Positions 16,428-23,542 of a stretch of DNA of 33,480 nt are shown piece after piece. The notes beneath the pieces are model-generated. The model saw only the letters and a list, made by a program, of their open reading frames with translations, had not been told where the DNA came from and did no database searches. Every line of letters starts with the position of its first letter. Within the stretch, counting starts at the first letter, position 1. This stretch comes from Spirochaetales bacterium (GTDB lineage: Bacteria; Spirochaetota; Spirochaetia; DSM-2461), in assembly GCA_016936115.1 (NCBI GenBank), contig JAFGPQ010000008.1, forward strand, positions 1 through 33,480, given 5' to 3'. The position numbers and the translations under genes are program-made.

Positions 16428-17987
16428 TCAGATCTGTCTCTTTCCGTTTCGGTATGATGTGGGTGACTCGCCGGTATGCTTTTTAAAGGCCAGGGAGAAA
16501 TAGTTGCAGTCCCTGTATCCGACCAGGGCGGCGATCATTCCGCTCTGTAAATTCGTTGTTTCAAGAAGGGCCTTCGCCTTTTCGATACGCTTCTCCGTAA
16601 TGTATTTGTTGCAGCCCGTTCCGCAGACCTTTTTGAAAAGCCTGGAAAAGTAATTCTCCGAAAGAAACATCTCTTCGGCAATGATAGAGACGGAAAGATC
16701 CTTATCCAGATTGCTGCCGATATACTGCTTCGCCGCTTCGATAAGCTCGTGGCTGCTCTCTTCCCGGCTGTTTATCAGATCGTTTATGAAGGTCCTCGTA
16801 AAGGAGAAAGCCTCATCCCTGTCGGCATCGGCTATGGAAAGAAGCAGATGTTCCAGCAGCTTTTCCGTTTTGTGCCCCGAATCCACCGCATATCCGAAGT
16901 AAATGGCTGAAGCGATCTCAAAACAGCATTTCCTGACAAACCCGGTGGCCAGGTTATAGGCTTCGCACGCCTCTTCAAAGGAGTCAAAGGCTTCCATGAG
17001 GATCGGGATATTCGCCGTATTGGTCACCATGGTATTTTTCTGCTCTTCCAGAATGCGGTTGAAGAGATCCAGCCGCTTCACCGAATTCCTCTCCTGCAGA
17101 ATTCTGGTTTCCCCGGGCAGTTTGCTTTCGATGAGAAACATGGCGTCGTTATAGGATGTGTTCAGGTTCCTGAAGCCGGTAACGAGACTCCCCATGACGA
17201 TTTTGGGATGGAATTTATACTCATCCACCAGAATGCTGTTCAGTTTTTCCACCTTCTCGAGAATCTCTTCGGACTCCTTGTCCTGGAAAAGCACCAGGAC
17301 GATACGGTCGTTCTTGTCTATGAAGGTGATGCCCGTGCCCTTGGAGTCGAACATTCCCAGGCAGATGTTCTTTATAGAGAGAAGCCTGTAGGATTTGTCG
17401 TCATCGCTTATATTCGTATAGAGGACCGGAATAAGCACCACCACCTGCATGGATGTGTCCGTCGGATACTGGTATTCCCCCATGAATGACTGATACTCCC
17501 TTTCCGAGGCGAAGCCGTGGATAAGCTTTCCCATGGTTATCTCCAGCTTGAGCTGCTCCTCCACGCCGATCTTTCGCCTCAGAAGCCTCTGATGCTTCTG
17601 TTCGGTGAGGCGGTTATCCCGGATTTTCGTCAGCTTGAAGATGGATTGGGCCAGTGTGTCCTCGTTCACCGGCTTGAGAAAGAAATCCTCCACTTTCATG
17701 CGCAGGGCCTGCTGGGCGTACTCAAAATTGTCATAGCCGGTGAAGACAATGATGTCTATATCGGAATCGGTCTTCTTTATCTCGTCGATCATCTCCAGTC
17801 CGGAGAGCCCGGGCATGTTGATATCGGTCAGAAGGATATGAATCTCCTCGCTCCTGATGACCTCCAGGGCTTTCTCCGCGGAAACGGCGGTGTATACCTG
17901 GGAGATATTGATGTTGCTCCAGGGCATGGCCGCCTTTATGCCGTCCCGGATCATTTTCTCATCATCCACAATCAAAACGTTATACAT
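16428..17987 (-). CDS. Response regulator, receiver plus AraC-type DNA-binding domain (YesN type)
   Basis: From the ATG at 17987 the protein has 519 residues. Residue numbers here count from the ORF-track start, two residues earlier. The receiver domain (1-125) has acidic pair D10-D11, phospho-acceptor D57 in LLTDINMPG, T86 and K108. A middle region of unknown fold follows, and the C-terminal AraC domain (about 415-515) contains two helix-turn-helix units, including LSENYFSRLFKKVCG and YRDCNYFSLAFKKHTG. AGGGA lies seven bases before the ATG at 17987, so I prefer it to 17993. It overlaps the kinase gene and is its obvious partner. It probably activates the ABC importer operon in which it is encoded. 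Confidence 0.93.
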   Translation of the reverse strand: MYNVLIVDDEKMIRDGIKAAMPWSNINISQVYTAVSAEKALEVIRSEEIHILLTDINMPGLSGLEMIDEIKKTDSDIDIIVFTGYDNFEYAQQALRMKVEDFFLKPVNEDTLAQSIFKLTKIRDNRLTEQKHQRLLRRKIGVEEQLKLEITMGKLIHGFASEREYQSFMGEYQYPTDTSMQVVVLIPVLYTNISDDDKSYRLLSIKNICLGMFDSKGTGITFIDKNDRIVLVLFQDKESEEILEKVEKLNSILVDEYKFHPKIVMGSLVTGFRNLNTSYNDAMFLIESKLPGETRILQERNSVKRLDLFNRILEEQKNTMVTNTANIPILMEAFDSFEEACEAYNLATGFVRKCCFEIASAIYFGYAVDSGHKTEKLLEHLLLSIADADRDEAFSFTRTFINDLINSREESSHELIEAAKQYIGSNLDKDLSVSIIAEEMFLSENYFSRLFKKVCGTGCNKYITEKRIEKAKALLETTNLQSGMIAALVGYRDCNYFSLAFKKHTGESPTSYRNGKRQI

Positions 17988-19773
17988 GTTCATATCCCTG
18001 ATTTGTTGTGTTCGGCAGTTTTATACGGACGGTTATGCCCGTATCTTCATTCCGGTAATACTCCAGCCCGTACAACTCACCGAAGAGAATCTTGATACGC
18101 CGGTTCACATTCCGTATGCCGTAGCCGAAATTATCGTTGAAGTCGTTTATGTGCTCATTCAGCTCCCGCACCCTGTCCTCTTCCATGCCTATGCCGTCGT
18201 CGGATATCTCCAGATAGATGAAGGATCCCTCATTCAGCCCTTTCATGGTCACTCTACCCGTCTCCCCCTCCTTCACCCGAATCCCGTGATAGAGGGCGTT
18301 CTCGATGATGGGCTGAAGGGTCATTTTGGGTATGAGGATCTGCTGGATCCAGTAGGGGATATCGGTTTTGAGATTGATTATGCCGTCGTAGCGCATGTTT
18401 TGAATCGTCAGATAGCTGTCTATCTGTTCCAGCTCGTTTTCCAGGGAGATGATGTCCTCCCCTTTGCTCAGGCAGTTCCTGTAGTAGTTCGACAGGGCCT
18501 GCACCAGAACGGAGGCTTTGTTATTCCCGTCCACGATAGCCTGCCAGTGGATGCACTCCAGGGTGTTGTAGAGAAAGTGGGGCTGAATCTTGGACTGGAG
18601 CTCATTGAACTGTATCTGGTTGAGCTGCTGCTGCTCCAGGATGACCTGAGTCATGAGAGTGTTGATCTTCTCCACCATAGAATTGAACCCGTTTACCAGG
18701 TTGGCGAAATCCACCCCCAAGTTTTCGGAGCAAATGCGCACGTTCAGATCCCCCTCGGCCACGGCGTTGAATCCTTCCAGCATGGTCTCTATGGGCTTAT
18801 AGGTTCTGTTCACCACTTTTTTTGAGATTACCATTCCCATAAGGGTGAGCAGAACAAGAGCGAGCAGTATGATGCAGATGATGATGAGGATATTCCGGTA
18901 CATCTGAAAAAGGGGAATGGTGCTGACCACGTAGTAGTTCCATCCGTCTATCTTCTGGTAACTGTACAGGGTTTTATTGGTATTGAAAAAGCCCTTATCC
19001 CCTGTGATTTTCTCAAAGGGTGAGAAGGCTGTCCCGATAATATCGAAATTCTCGCTGTAAAAAACATGAAAGCCCGTATCTATGAGCAGGATTTCCGGGT
19101 CAAAACCATTCGCGTGGGCCTTTGATTTATCAATGAACACGCTGGGGTCGAAAAGCATGCAGAGCATTCCGTACTCCACATTGATTTTCGTAACAGAGTA
19201 GATGGGCATGTAGATATTAATCTTAAAGGCGTCTTTCTGGTAGGAATCATTCAGATTAATGCGCAGGGTCCCCTTTTCACAGGCCAGGAAGCTCTCTTCG
19301 AAGTCGGAGGGAAAAACCCGACTGAATCTGGTCTGGATAATCGTACTGGGAGCCTTGTACAGTATCTCCTTTGAGTTATTTTTGACTATGGCGATAAAAT
19401 CCAGATTGGTATACATATACTGGATATTCCGCATGGTGCTTTTCGTATTCTCCACAAGCTCAAAGTAATCCCTGTCGGCCAGATCCATGTCGCTCTCCCC
19501 GACCTGGACGTAACTCTGTACGAATTTGTCCAGCAACAGCGCTTCCGCCATTGCCTTGTAATTATCCAGATTATATTTATAATTGGCTGCTATGCGCGAG
19601 AGCTGGCTCTCTGTGATCTGGTTTGTCTGATTGATGTAGGAAGAGATATAGAAGGCACTGAAAATGGCCAGCGTGATCAGGGACAACCCGCCGATCAGAC
19701 TGGTTACAAGAACGAGTATTTTCTTATTAAGGTTCCATTTATGGAATTTATTGAAAAAACCTTTACCCACCAT
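17980..19773 (-). CDS. Membrane sensor histidine kinase, LytS/YesM type
   Basis: The 597-residue protein has a membrane helix at about 18-44, a large extracytoplasmic sensor (45-290, Cache-like), a second helix at about 295-315 and a HAMP linker (about 316-370). It then has a His_kinase domain with phospho-acceptor H399 in KIQPHFLYNTLE. The ATPase domain contains the N box (LQPIIENALYHG, 486-497) and DDGIGM (525-530). GAAGG lies five bases before the ATG. YesM-type kinases work with YesN-type regulators and often sense oligosaccharides or a loaded binding protein. Here it sits between the ABC permease genes and the response regulator gene, so it likely reports xyloside availability outside the cell. 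Confidence 0.94.
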   Translation of the reverse strand: MVGKGFFNKFHKWNLNKKILVLVTSLIGGLSLITLAIFSAFYISSYINQTNQITESQLSRIAANYKYNLDNYKAMAEALLLDKFVQSYVQVGESDMDLADRDYFELVENTKSTMRNIQYMYTNLDFIAIVKNNSKEILYKAPSTIIQTRFSRVFPSDFEESFLACEKGTLRINLNDSYQKDAFKINIYMPIYSVTKINVEYGMLCMLFDPSVFIDKSKAHANGFDPEILLIDTGFHVFYSENFDIIGTAFSPFEKITGDKGFFNTNKTLYSYQKIDGWNYYVVSTIPLFQMYRNILIIICIILLALVLLTLMGMVISKKVVNRTYKPIETMLEGFNAVAEGDLNVRICSENLGVDFANLVNGFNSMVEKINTLMTQVILEQQQLNQIQFNELQSKIQPHFLYNTLECIHWQAIVDGNNKASVLVQALSNYYRNCLSKGEDIISLENELEQIDSYLTIQNMRYDGIINLKTDIPYWIQQILIPKMTLQPIIENALYHGIRVKEGETGRVTMKGLNEGSFIYLEISDDGIGMEEDRVRELNEHINDFNDNFGYGIRNVNRRIKILFGELYGLEYYRNEDTGITVRIKLPNTTNQGYEHV

Positions 19774-19836
19774 ATTACCTTCAGATGTACAGAATTATAC
19801 CATCTCCCCCGGCCTTTTAGATATACCTCGGGCAAA

Positions 19837-20676
19837 TTATCCTTTCACGGCACCCGCCATCAGACCCTTGACGAGCTTCTCCTGCAGAATGATGAAGAGT
19901 ATGATCATGGGCAGAACGGTTAAGACCAGCACGGACATAATAACAGGAATGTTCATGGAGTGCTCCCCCTTGAAAGCCGATATGGCGAGGGGCAGGGTCT
20001 GGGCTTTCCTGGACTGGGTGAGCGTATTGGCGAAGGCGAATTCGTTCCATATAGCGACACCGTTATAGATGGCAAGAGTGGACAGCCCCGGCTTGGACAG
20101 GGGAAGAATGATATGAAAGAAGGTCATGAACTTCCCGCACCCGTTAATCTCGGCCGATTCTTCCAGGGACGCCGGTATGGATGCCATGAAAGTGGTGAGA
20201 ATATAGCAGGAAATGGGTATGGCGAAGGCCACGTAGGGACCTATCAGGGCGAAGATCGAATCGTAGGTTTTGATAACCGTGGACATCTTGAAGATGGGAA
20301 TAAGGGTCACATGGATGGGGATGGACATGCAGGCCACGATAAGGGCGTAGATGGGCCCCCTCAGTTTAAACTTCATCCTCGACAGGGGATAGGAGGCGCA
20401 CGCCGTGAAAAAGAGAAGGATGGTCAGACAGATGCCCAGCAGAATGACGCTATTGAAAAAATAGCTCAGAAATCCGTTTTCAAGAACTCCGATGAAATTA
20501 GTGGGAAACCAGGAGTCGGGAAGTTCGAAAACTCCCTTCTGGAGCATCTCGAATTGCCCCTTGAAGGCGTTAATCACCATAAACAGAAAGGGGATGGCCG
20601 TAACCATCAGCCAACAAACCGCCAGAACGGCCGCAATAGTCCAAGCTATATTACTTTTTACTCTGTTATTATTCAT
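19837..20676 (-). CDS. ABC sugar transporter permease, MalG/CUT1 type
   Basis: The 279-residue inner-membrane protein has about six helices and the EAA loop ESAEINGCGKFMTFFHIILP (about residues 190-210) that contacts the ATPase. It is the second permease of a CUT1 oligosaccharide importer. It overlaps the other permease gene by eight bases, so the two are translationally coupled. No ATPase gene is present in the window, as usual for CUT1 systems that share an MsmX-type ATPase encoded elsewhere. Confidence 0.93.
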   Translation of the reverse strand: MNNNRVKSNIAWTIAAVLAVCWLMVTAIPFLFMVINAFKGQFEMLQKGVFELPDSWFPTNFIGVLENGFLSYFFNSVILLGICLTILLFFTACASYPLSRMKFKLRGPIYALIVACMSIPIHVTLIPIFKMSTVIKTYDSIFALIGPYVAFAIPISCYILTTFMASIPASLEESAEINGCGKFMTFFHIILPLSKPGLSTLAIYNGVAIWNEFAFANTLTQSRKAQTLPLAISAFKGEHSMNIPVIMSVLVLTVLPMIILFIILQEKLVKGLMAGAVKG

Positions 20677-21577
20677 TGTTCGAAGACCCGTTCCCTTTTA
20701 ATAGTGTCTGCATCATCAAGGCAAATCCCGTTACCAGGATGAACATACCCGCCGCTGCGGTGGAGCCGTATCCCATTTTGAAGTGGGTGAAGGAGAGCTT
20801 GTACATATAGGTAGCCATGAGCTCCGTCGCAGTTCCCGGGCCGCCCCCGGTCATGGCGTAGATGAGATCGAAGTACTTGAGCGATCCGATCAGTGATAGA
20901 ATACAGGCGGACTTTATCATGGGACTCAGCAGAGGCAGGCCTATATGGAAAAAATATTGTCCCCGGGTAGCCCCGTCAATAATGCTTGCCTCATAAATGT
21001 TTATATCGATGTTGCCGTATCCGGCGAGAAAATATACCATATAAAAAGGGATATACTGCCAGGCGACTACGCTTATTACCGCGTACAGTGCCTGGGGGGC
21101 GCGGCCGAGAAGATCCACCTTGCCTCCTCCCAGGGCTTGGGAGAAGGTGGTGATAATGCCGCCGGTCGTGGCGAGGGCGTAGGAAAAGAGAAATCCTATG
21201 GCCACGGAGGACATAAGAAGGGGAAGGAACCAGGCTACTTTGAAAAGATTCACCTTTCTTCCCGCCGCATCGAGAAAAGTAGCCAGAGCTATGGCTACTG
21301 GAATCTGGATACCTATGGAGCAGACCATGAGGGTGAGGTTATTTTTAAAGGCAAACCAGAACACCTTGTCATGGATCAGCATTTTCCAGTTCTCCATGCC
21401 GATGAATTCCCTGTTTTTCGAAATGCCGTTCCAGTCGAACAGGCTGATACTGAATGTTGATACTATAGGATAGATAATGAAGATGGCCATTATCAGGATA
21501 ACCGGCGCCAGAAAAACCGTCGCGGCGATGCGAACGCTTCTCTGTCGGCTCTGCACAAGGGATGCGTTTTTTTTCAT
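20669..21577 (-). CDS. ABC sugar transporter permease, MalF/CUT1 type
   Basis: The 302-residue protein has a cytoplasmic N-terminus, about six membrane helices and the EAA loop YEASIIDGATRGQYFFHIGLP (about 194-214). It pairs with the MalG-type permease encoded next. The start follows a clear gap of 92 bases after the binding-protein gene, in which a hairpin lies. It imports a sugar, probably a xylo-oligosaccharide given the GH120 gene in the same operon. Confidence 0.93.
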   Translation of the reverse strand: MKKNASLVQSRQRSVRIAATVFLAPVILIMAIFIIYPIVSTFSISLFDWNGISKNREFIGMENWKMLIHDKVFWFAFKNNLTLMVCSIGIQIPVAIALATFLDAAGRKVNLFKVAWFLPLLMSSVAIGFLFSYALATTGGIITTFSQALGGGKVDLLGRAPQALYAVISVVAWQYIPFYMVYFLAGYGNIDINIYEASIIDGATRGQYFFHIGLPLLSPMIKSACILSLIGSLKYFDLIYAMTGGGPGTATELMATYMYKLSFTHFKMGYGSTAAAGMFILVTGFALMMQTLLKGNGSSNNE

Positions 21578-21627
21578 TTTACTTCCTTCGTCTCACGAAA
21601 TGAAATTGTCCTTTATTAAATAGGGAG

Positions 21628-21660
21628 CCCGCGCTATCCTTTCAGACAGGGGACTCCCTT
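21628..21660 (-). terminator. Hairpin between binding-protein and permease genes
   Basis: On the minus strand AGGGAGTCCC and GGGCTCCCT pair with one bulge, nine bp, around a 19-base loop, followed by the AT-rich ATTTAATAAA. It lies ten bases after the binding-protein stop. Such hairpins commonly reduce permease expression relative to the binding protein by partial termination or by protecting the upstream mRNA. Confidence 0.5.
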
Positions 21661-21669
21661 TTTCGAAAT

Positions 21670-23025
21670 CTAGTTTTCTCTCATAGCCTTGTTAAGTTCG
21701 GCGTTCGCCTCGGCAGGGGTCTTCGTTAAGCCGAAGATCTCCTGACAGGTGTTTTTATGAGTTTCTCCCACGGCAGGGGGAAGGTACTGGTCGTACCAGA
21801 GCTGCACGTTGCTGGCGCTGGAGAAATCCGCCCAGATTTTCTGCATACAATGATCTTCGATGGTATCACCCATGCCCACGATGGAGGGAATCCGTCCCGT
21901 AGCCAACTGTTCGTTGTTATAGGTATCGTCATTGTAGAACTGGGTTGCCAGGATAAAGGCGGCATCCAGTTTTTCCTGGTCATCATGGATATTGAAAGAG
22001 AAACCGTTACCGATAGAGGTTCCCACGACAATATTCTGCGGCTTATCGCTGCTGGCCAGGTTGGGGAACCGGAAGTAATCCATATTGTTTACGTACCACT
22101 CCTCATTATCGTTTCTCATGGAACCGGCCTGCCAGGAACCGTGTAGCATCATGGCCGCTTCTTCCGTGTAGATAAGCTGTCTGTCCTGACCGTCATCCGT
22201 ATTCAGGCTGTTCACGCCGTCGGGGAAATAGCCCGCTCTGACCCACTCCTGGATTTTTTCGCCCGCATACTGGAAGGCGGGGGATTCGAAGGATCCGGAA
22301 CCGTCCACGGCTGCGTTGAACTCATCCACACCGCCGAAACGGGTGGCCAGATACATAAAATACATGGATCCGGTCCATTTGTTCTGGTTGGCCAGGGAGA
22401 AGGGAATGTACCCCGCATTCTTGAGGGTTTCGCAGGCGGCTTCCAGCTCGGCAATGGTTTGGGGAACGCCTATGCCCAGTTTGCTGAATATGGTCTTGTT
22501 ATAGAAAACGCCGCTTCCGCCGATTCCACCGAAGGGTACCGCGTAGATATCCCCTTTGTACGAACTCTGTGCGATGGCCGCTTCCAGAAAGGGAACGTCG
22601 CAATGCTCATTCATCAGGTCGGTGATCGGTACGGCGAAGCCGGAGTCGATATACTCGTTCATGGGACCGCCGCCCCAGTGGATGTACATGTCGGGACACT
22701 GACCGGAACTCATGGAAATAATCAGCTTTTGCTTGTACGTATCGTTCTGGATGTGGGTATTATCCACGGTTACATTCGGATAAGCCGCCATAAAGCGTTC
22801 CACCGCGCTCTCCTGGGTGGATTTAGTGGGATCCTCCGTGGCTATATCCCATAGGGTGATTGTCATCTTCTTTGAGCTGACTCCGAACCCGGCATTCTCG
22901 GTACTTGAGGCTTCCGCACTAATTGTCGACCCCTTGTCTCCGTCGCTTTTCTTCGAGCATCCCGCTGTGAACGCAAGAACGAGAAGGGCGGACAGCACAT
23001 AAACAAAAAACTTCCTTACTGCCAT
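21670..23025 (-). CDS. ABC sugar transporter substrate-binding lipoprotein (CUT1 family)
   Basis: The 451-residue protein starts with a lipoprotein signal peptide with lipobox FTAGC, lipidated Cys at residue 23, followed by a Ser/Lys/Asp-rich linker. The mature part has the family 1 extracellular solute-binding fold, with typical stretches such as ITLWDIATEDP and ERFMAAYPNVTVD. It is anchored outside the membrane and delivers sugar to the permeases encoded downstream. It is the first gene of the operon with permeases, YesM/YesN-type regulators and GH120 enzyme. AAGGAG precedes the ATG. The ligand is probably a xylo-oligosaccharide, by context only. Confidence 0.93.
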   Translation of the reverse strand: MAVRKFFVYVLSALLVLAFTAGCSKKSDGDKGSTISAEASSTENAGFGVSSKKMTITLWDIATEDPTKSTQESAVERFMAAYPNVTVDNTHIQNDTYKQKLIISMSSGQCPDMYIHWGGGPMNEYIDSGFAVPITDLMNEHCDVPFLEAAIAQSSYKGDIYAVPFGGIGGSGVFYNKTIFSKLGIGVPQTIAELEAACETLKNAGYIPFSLANQNKWTGSMYFMYLATRFGGVDEFNAAVDGSGSFESPAFQYAGEKIQEWVRAGYFPDGVNSLNTDDGQDRQLIYTEEAAMMLHGSWQAGSMRNDNEEWYVNNMDYFRFPNLASSDKPQNIVVGTSIGNGFSFNIHDDQEKLDAAFILATQFYNDDTYNNEQLATGRIPSIVGMGDTIEDHCMQKIWADFSSASNVQLWYDQYLPPAVGETHKNTCQEIFGLTKTPAEANAELNKAMREN

Positions 23026-23050
23026 TTTTGAATTCTCCTTATCATAGGTT

Positions 23051-23067
23051 TTGTCTTGTATGACAAG
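23051..23067 (-). repeat. Small inverted repeat in the leader of the binding-protein gene
   Basis: CTTGT-ATG-ACAAG (23055-23067) is a perfect 5-bp inverted repeat. TTGTC (23051-23055) and GACAA (23062-23066) form an overlapping alternative pairing. Either could be a protein site or an RNA hairpin in the 5' leader, about 26 bases upstream of the start codon's side. I have no evidence for a function. Confidence 0.3.
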
Positions 23068-23114
23068 CTACATGATAACAGCTCGTGGGTGATTGAAAAT
23101 ATAATAATTTGTTC

Positions 23115-23120
23115 ATTATA
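23115..23120 (-). promoter_or_regulatory. Candidate -10 box of the ABC/xyloside operon
   Basis: On the minus strand this is a perfect TATAAT, preceded by an AT-rich stretch but with no good -35 box at 16-18 bases. That is typical of promoters that need an activator, and the operon encodes one (YesN type). Transcription would start near 23107, leaving a leader of about 80 bases. Confidence 0.45.
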
Positions 23121-23181
23121 TATAAAATTCTTTCTTCCCCGATTCTGAATAGGCCGATTCATTAAAAACAAGAGGCCTAAA

Positions 23182-23202
23182 TATAGTATCACTATAGTAC
23201 TA
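23182..23202. promoter_or_regulatory. Perfect palindromes in the divergent promoter region
   Basis: TATAGT-ATC-ACTATA (23182-23196) is a perfect 6-bp-arm palindrome and TAGTACTA (23195-23202) is an overlapping 8-base palindrome. TATAGT also occurs twice, 11 bases apart, and could serve as a -10 box for the leu operon (TTCATT at 23158, 18-base spacer). The site lies between two divergent operons, so it could bind a regulator or hold a promoter. Confidence 0.4.
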
Positions 23203-23238
23203 CATTTTCACTTTTTTACGAGTTCCCGGGGAATTCTA

Positions 23239-23267
23239 TTGACTCTTTCTTTTCTTAGGAGTACCGT
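23239..23267 (+). promoter_or_regulatory. Weak alternative promoter of the leu operon
   Basis: TTGACT at 23239-23244 is a good -35 box, but the -10 position 17 bases later is TACCGT, matching only three of six. If used, transcription would start near 23274 and the leader peptide would be almost leaderless. A promoter further upstream near 23158-23187 is equally possible. Confidence 0.25.
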
Positions 23268-23275
23268 ATTTTTAC

Positions 23276-23362
23276 ATGAAAAACAAATCCGTAATCAACA
23301 GCATTATTATTTCTCTCATTCTTCTACTAGGGAGAGATCTTTGCAGAGAACGGTCGCTGTAA
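23276..23362 (+). CDS. Leader peptide of the branched-chain amino acid operon
   Basis: This 28-codon reading frame is too short for the ORF track. Its core reads VINSIIISLILLL: ten of 13 residues at positions 6-18 are Val, Ile or Leu, including three Ile codons in a row and three Leu codons in a row. The stop codon TAA (23360-23362) is the loop of a small hairpin (CGCTG-TAA-CAGCG). The frame ends just upstream of an intrinsic terminator in the leader of leuA. By analogy with enterobacterial ilv and leu leaders, ribosome stalling at uncharged Ile or Leu codons should let an antiterminator form. AGGAG is 14 bases before the ATG, a long spacing, so translation may be modest. Confidence 0.82.
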   Translation: MKNKSVINSIIISLILLLGRDLCRERSL

Positions 23363-23392
23363 CAGCGCTACACAGGTAAAGCACCCGTTCTC
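23346..23392 (+). promoter_or_regulatory. Antiterminator arm pairing in the leu leader
   Basis: GAGAACGG (23346-23353), inside the last codons of the leader peptide, is perfectly complementary to CCGTTCTC (23385-23392), which is the left arm of the terminator. The two structures are mutually exclusive. A ribosome stalled at the Leu codons (ending 23329) would leave the first arm free, whereas one at the stop codon would cover it. The small hairpin CGCTG-TAA-CAGCG (23355-23367) lies inside the antiterminator loop. Confidence 0.78.
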
Positions 23393-23415
23393 GTTAGGAG
23401 GACGGGTTTTTTTTT
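23384..23415 (+). terminator. Attenuator terminator upstream of leuA
   Basis: CCCGTTCTC and GAGGACGGG form a 9-bp stem (one T-G pair) with loop GTTAG, followed directly by nine T's (23407-23415). It is a strong intrinsic terminator that lies 127 bases before the leuA start and after the leader peptide, the classic place for a ribosome-controlled attenuator. Confidence 0.88.
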
Positions 23416-23542
23416 ACGTGTTCCAAAAGGCATCTGGTGCCGTATGCGTCGTTGGCCAGAGGAATGGTTAGTTTGATTGGATTTGTTAGTTAAGATGAAT
23501 AAAAACTCCGGCTGGGCCGGGGAAACATAGAAGGAGTATAGA

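Noticed and set aside
17857-18825. 322-codon plus-strand ORF across the YesM/YesN-type junction
   Set aside because: Antisense to two clear genes with intact motifs; translation shows no domain.
23346-23415. T-box or other riboswitch in the leuA leader
   Set aside because: No T-box sequence, specifier loop or known riboswitch core is seen. The translated leader peptide and two alternative hairpins explain the region better.
23508-23520. CCGGC-TGG-GCCGG hairpin just upstream of leuA
   Set aside because: Short stem, no T-run and no complementary partner in the leader; I see no regulatory role and do not count it in the attenuator.
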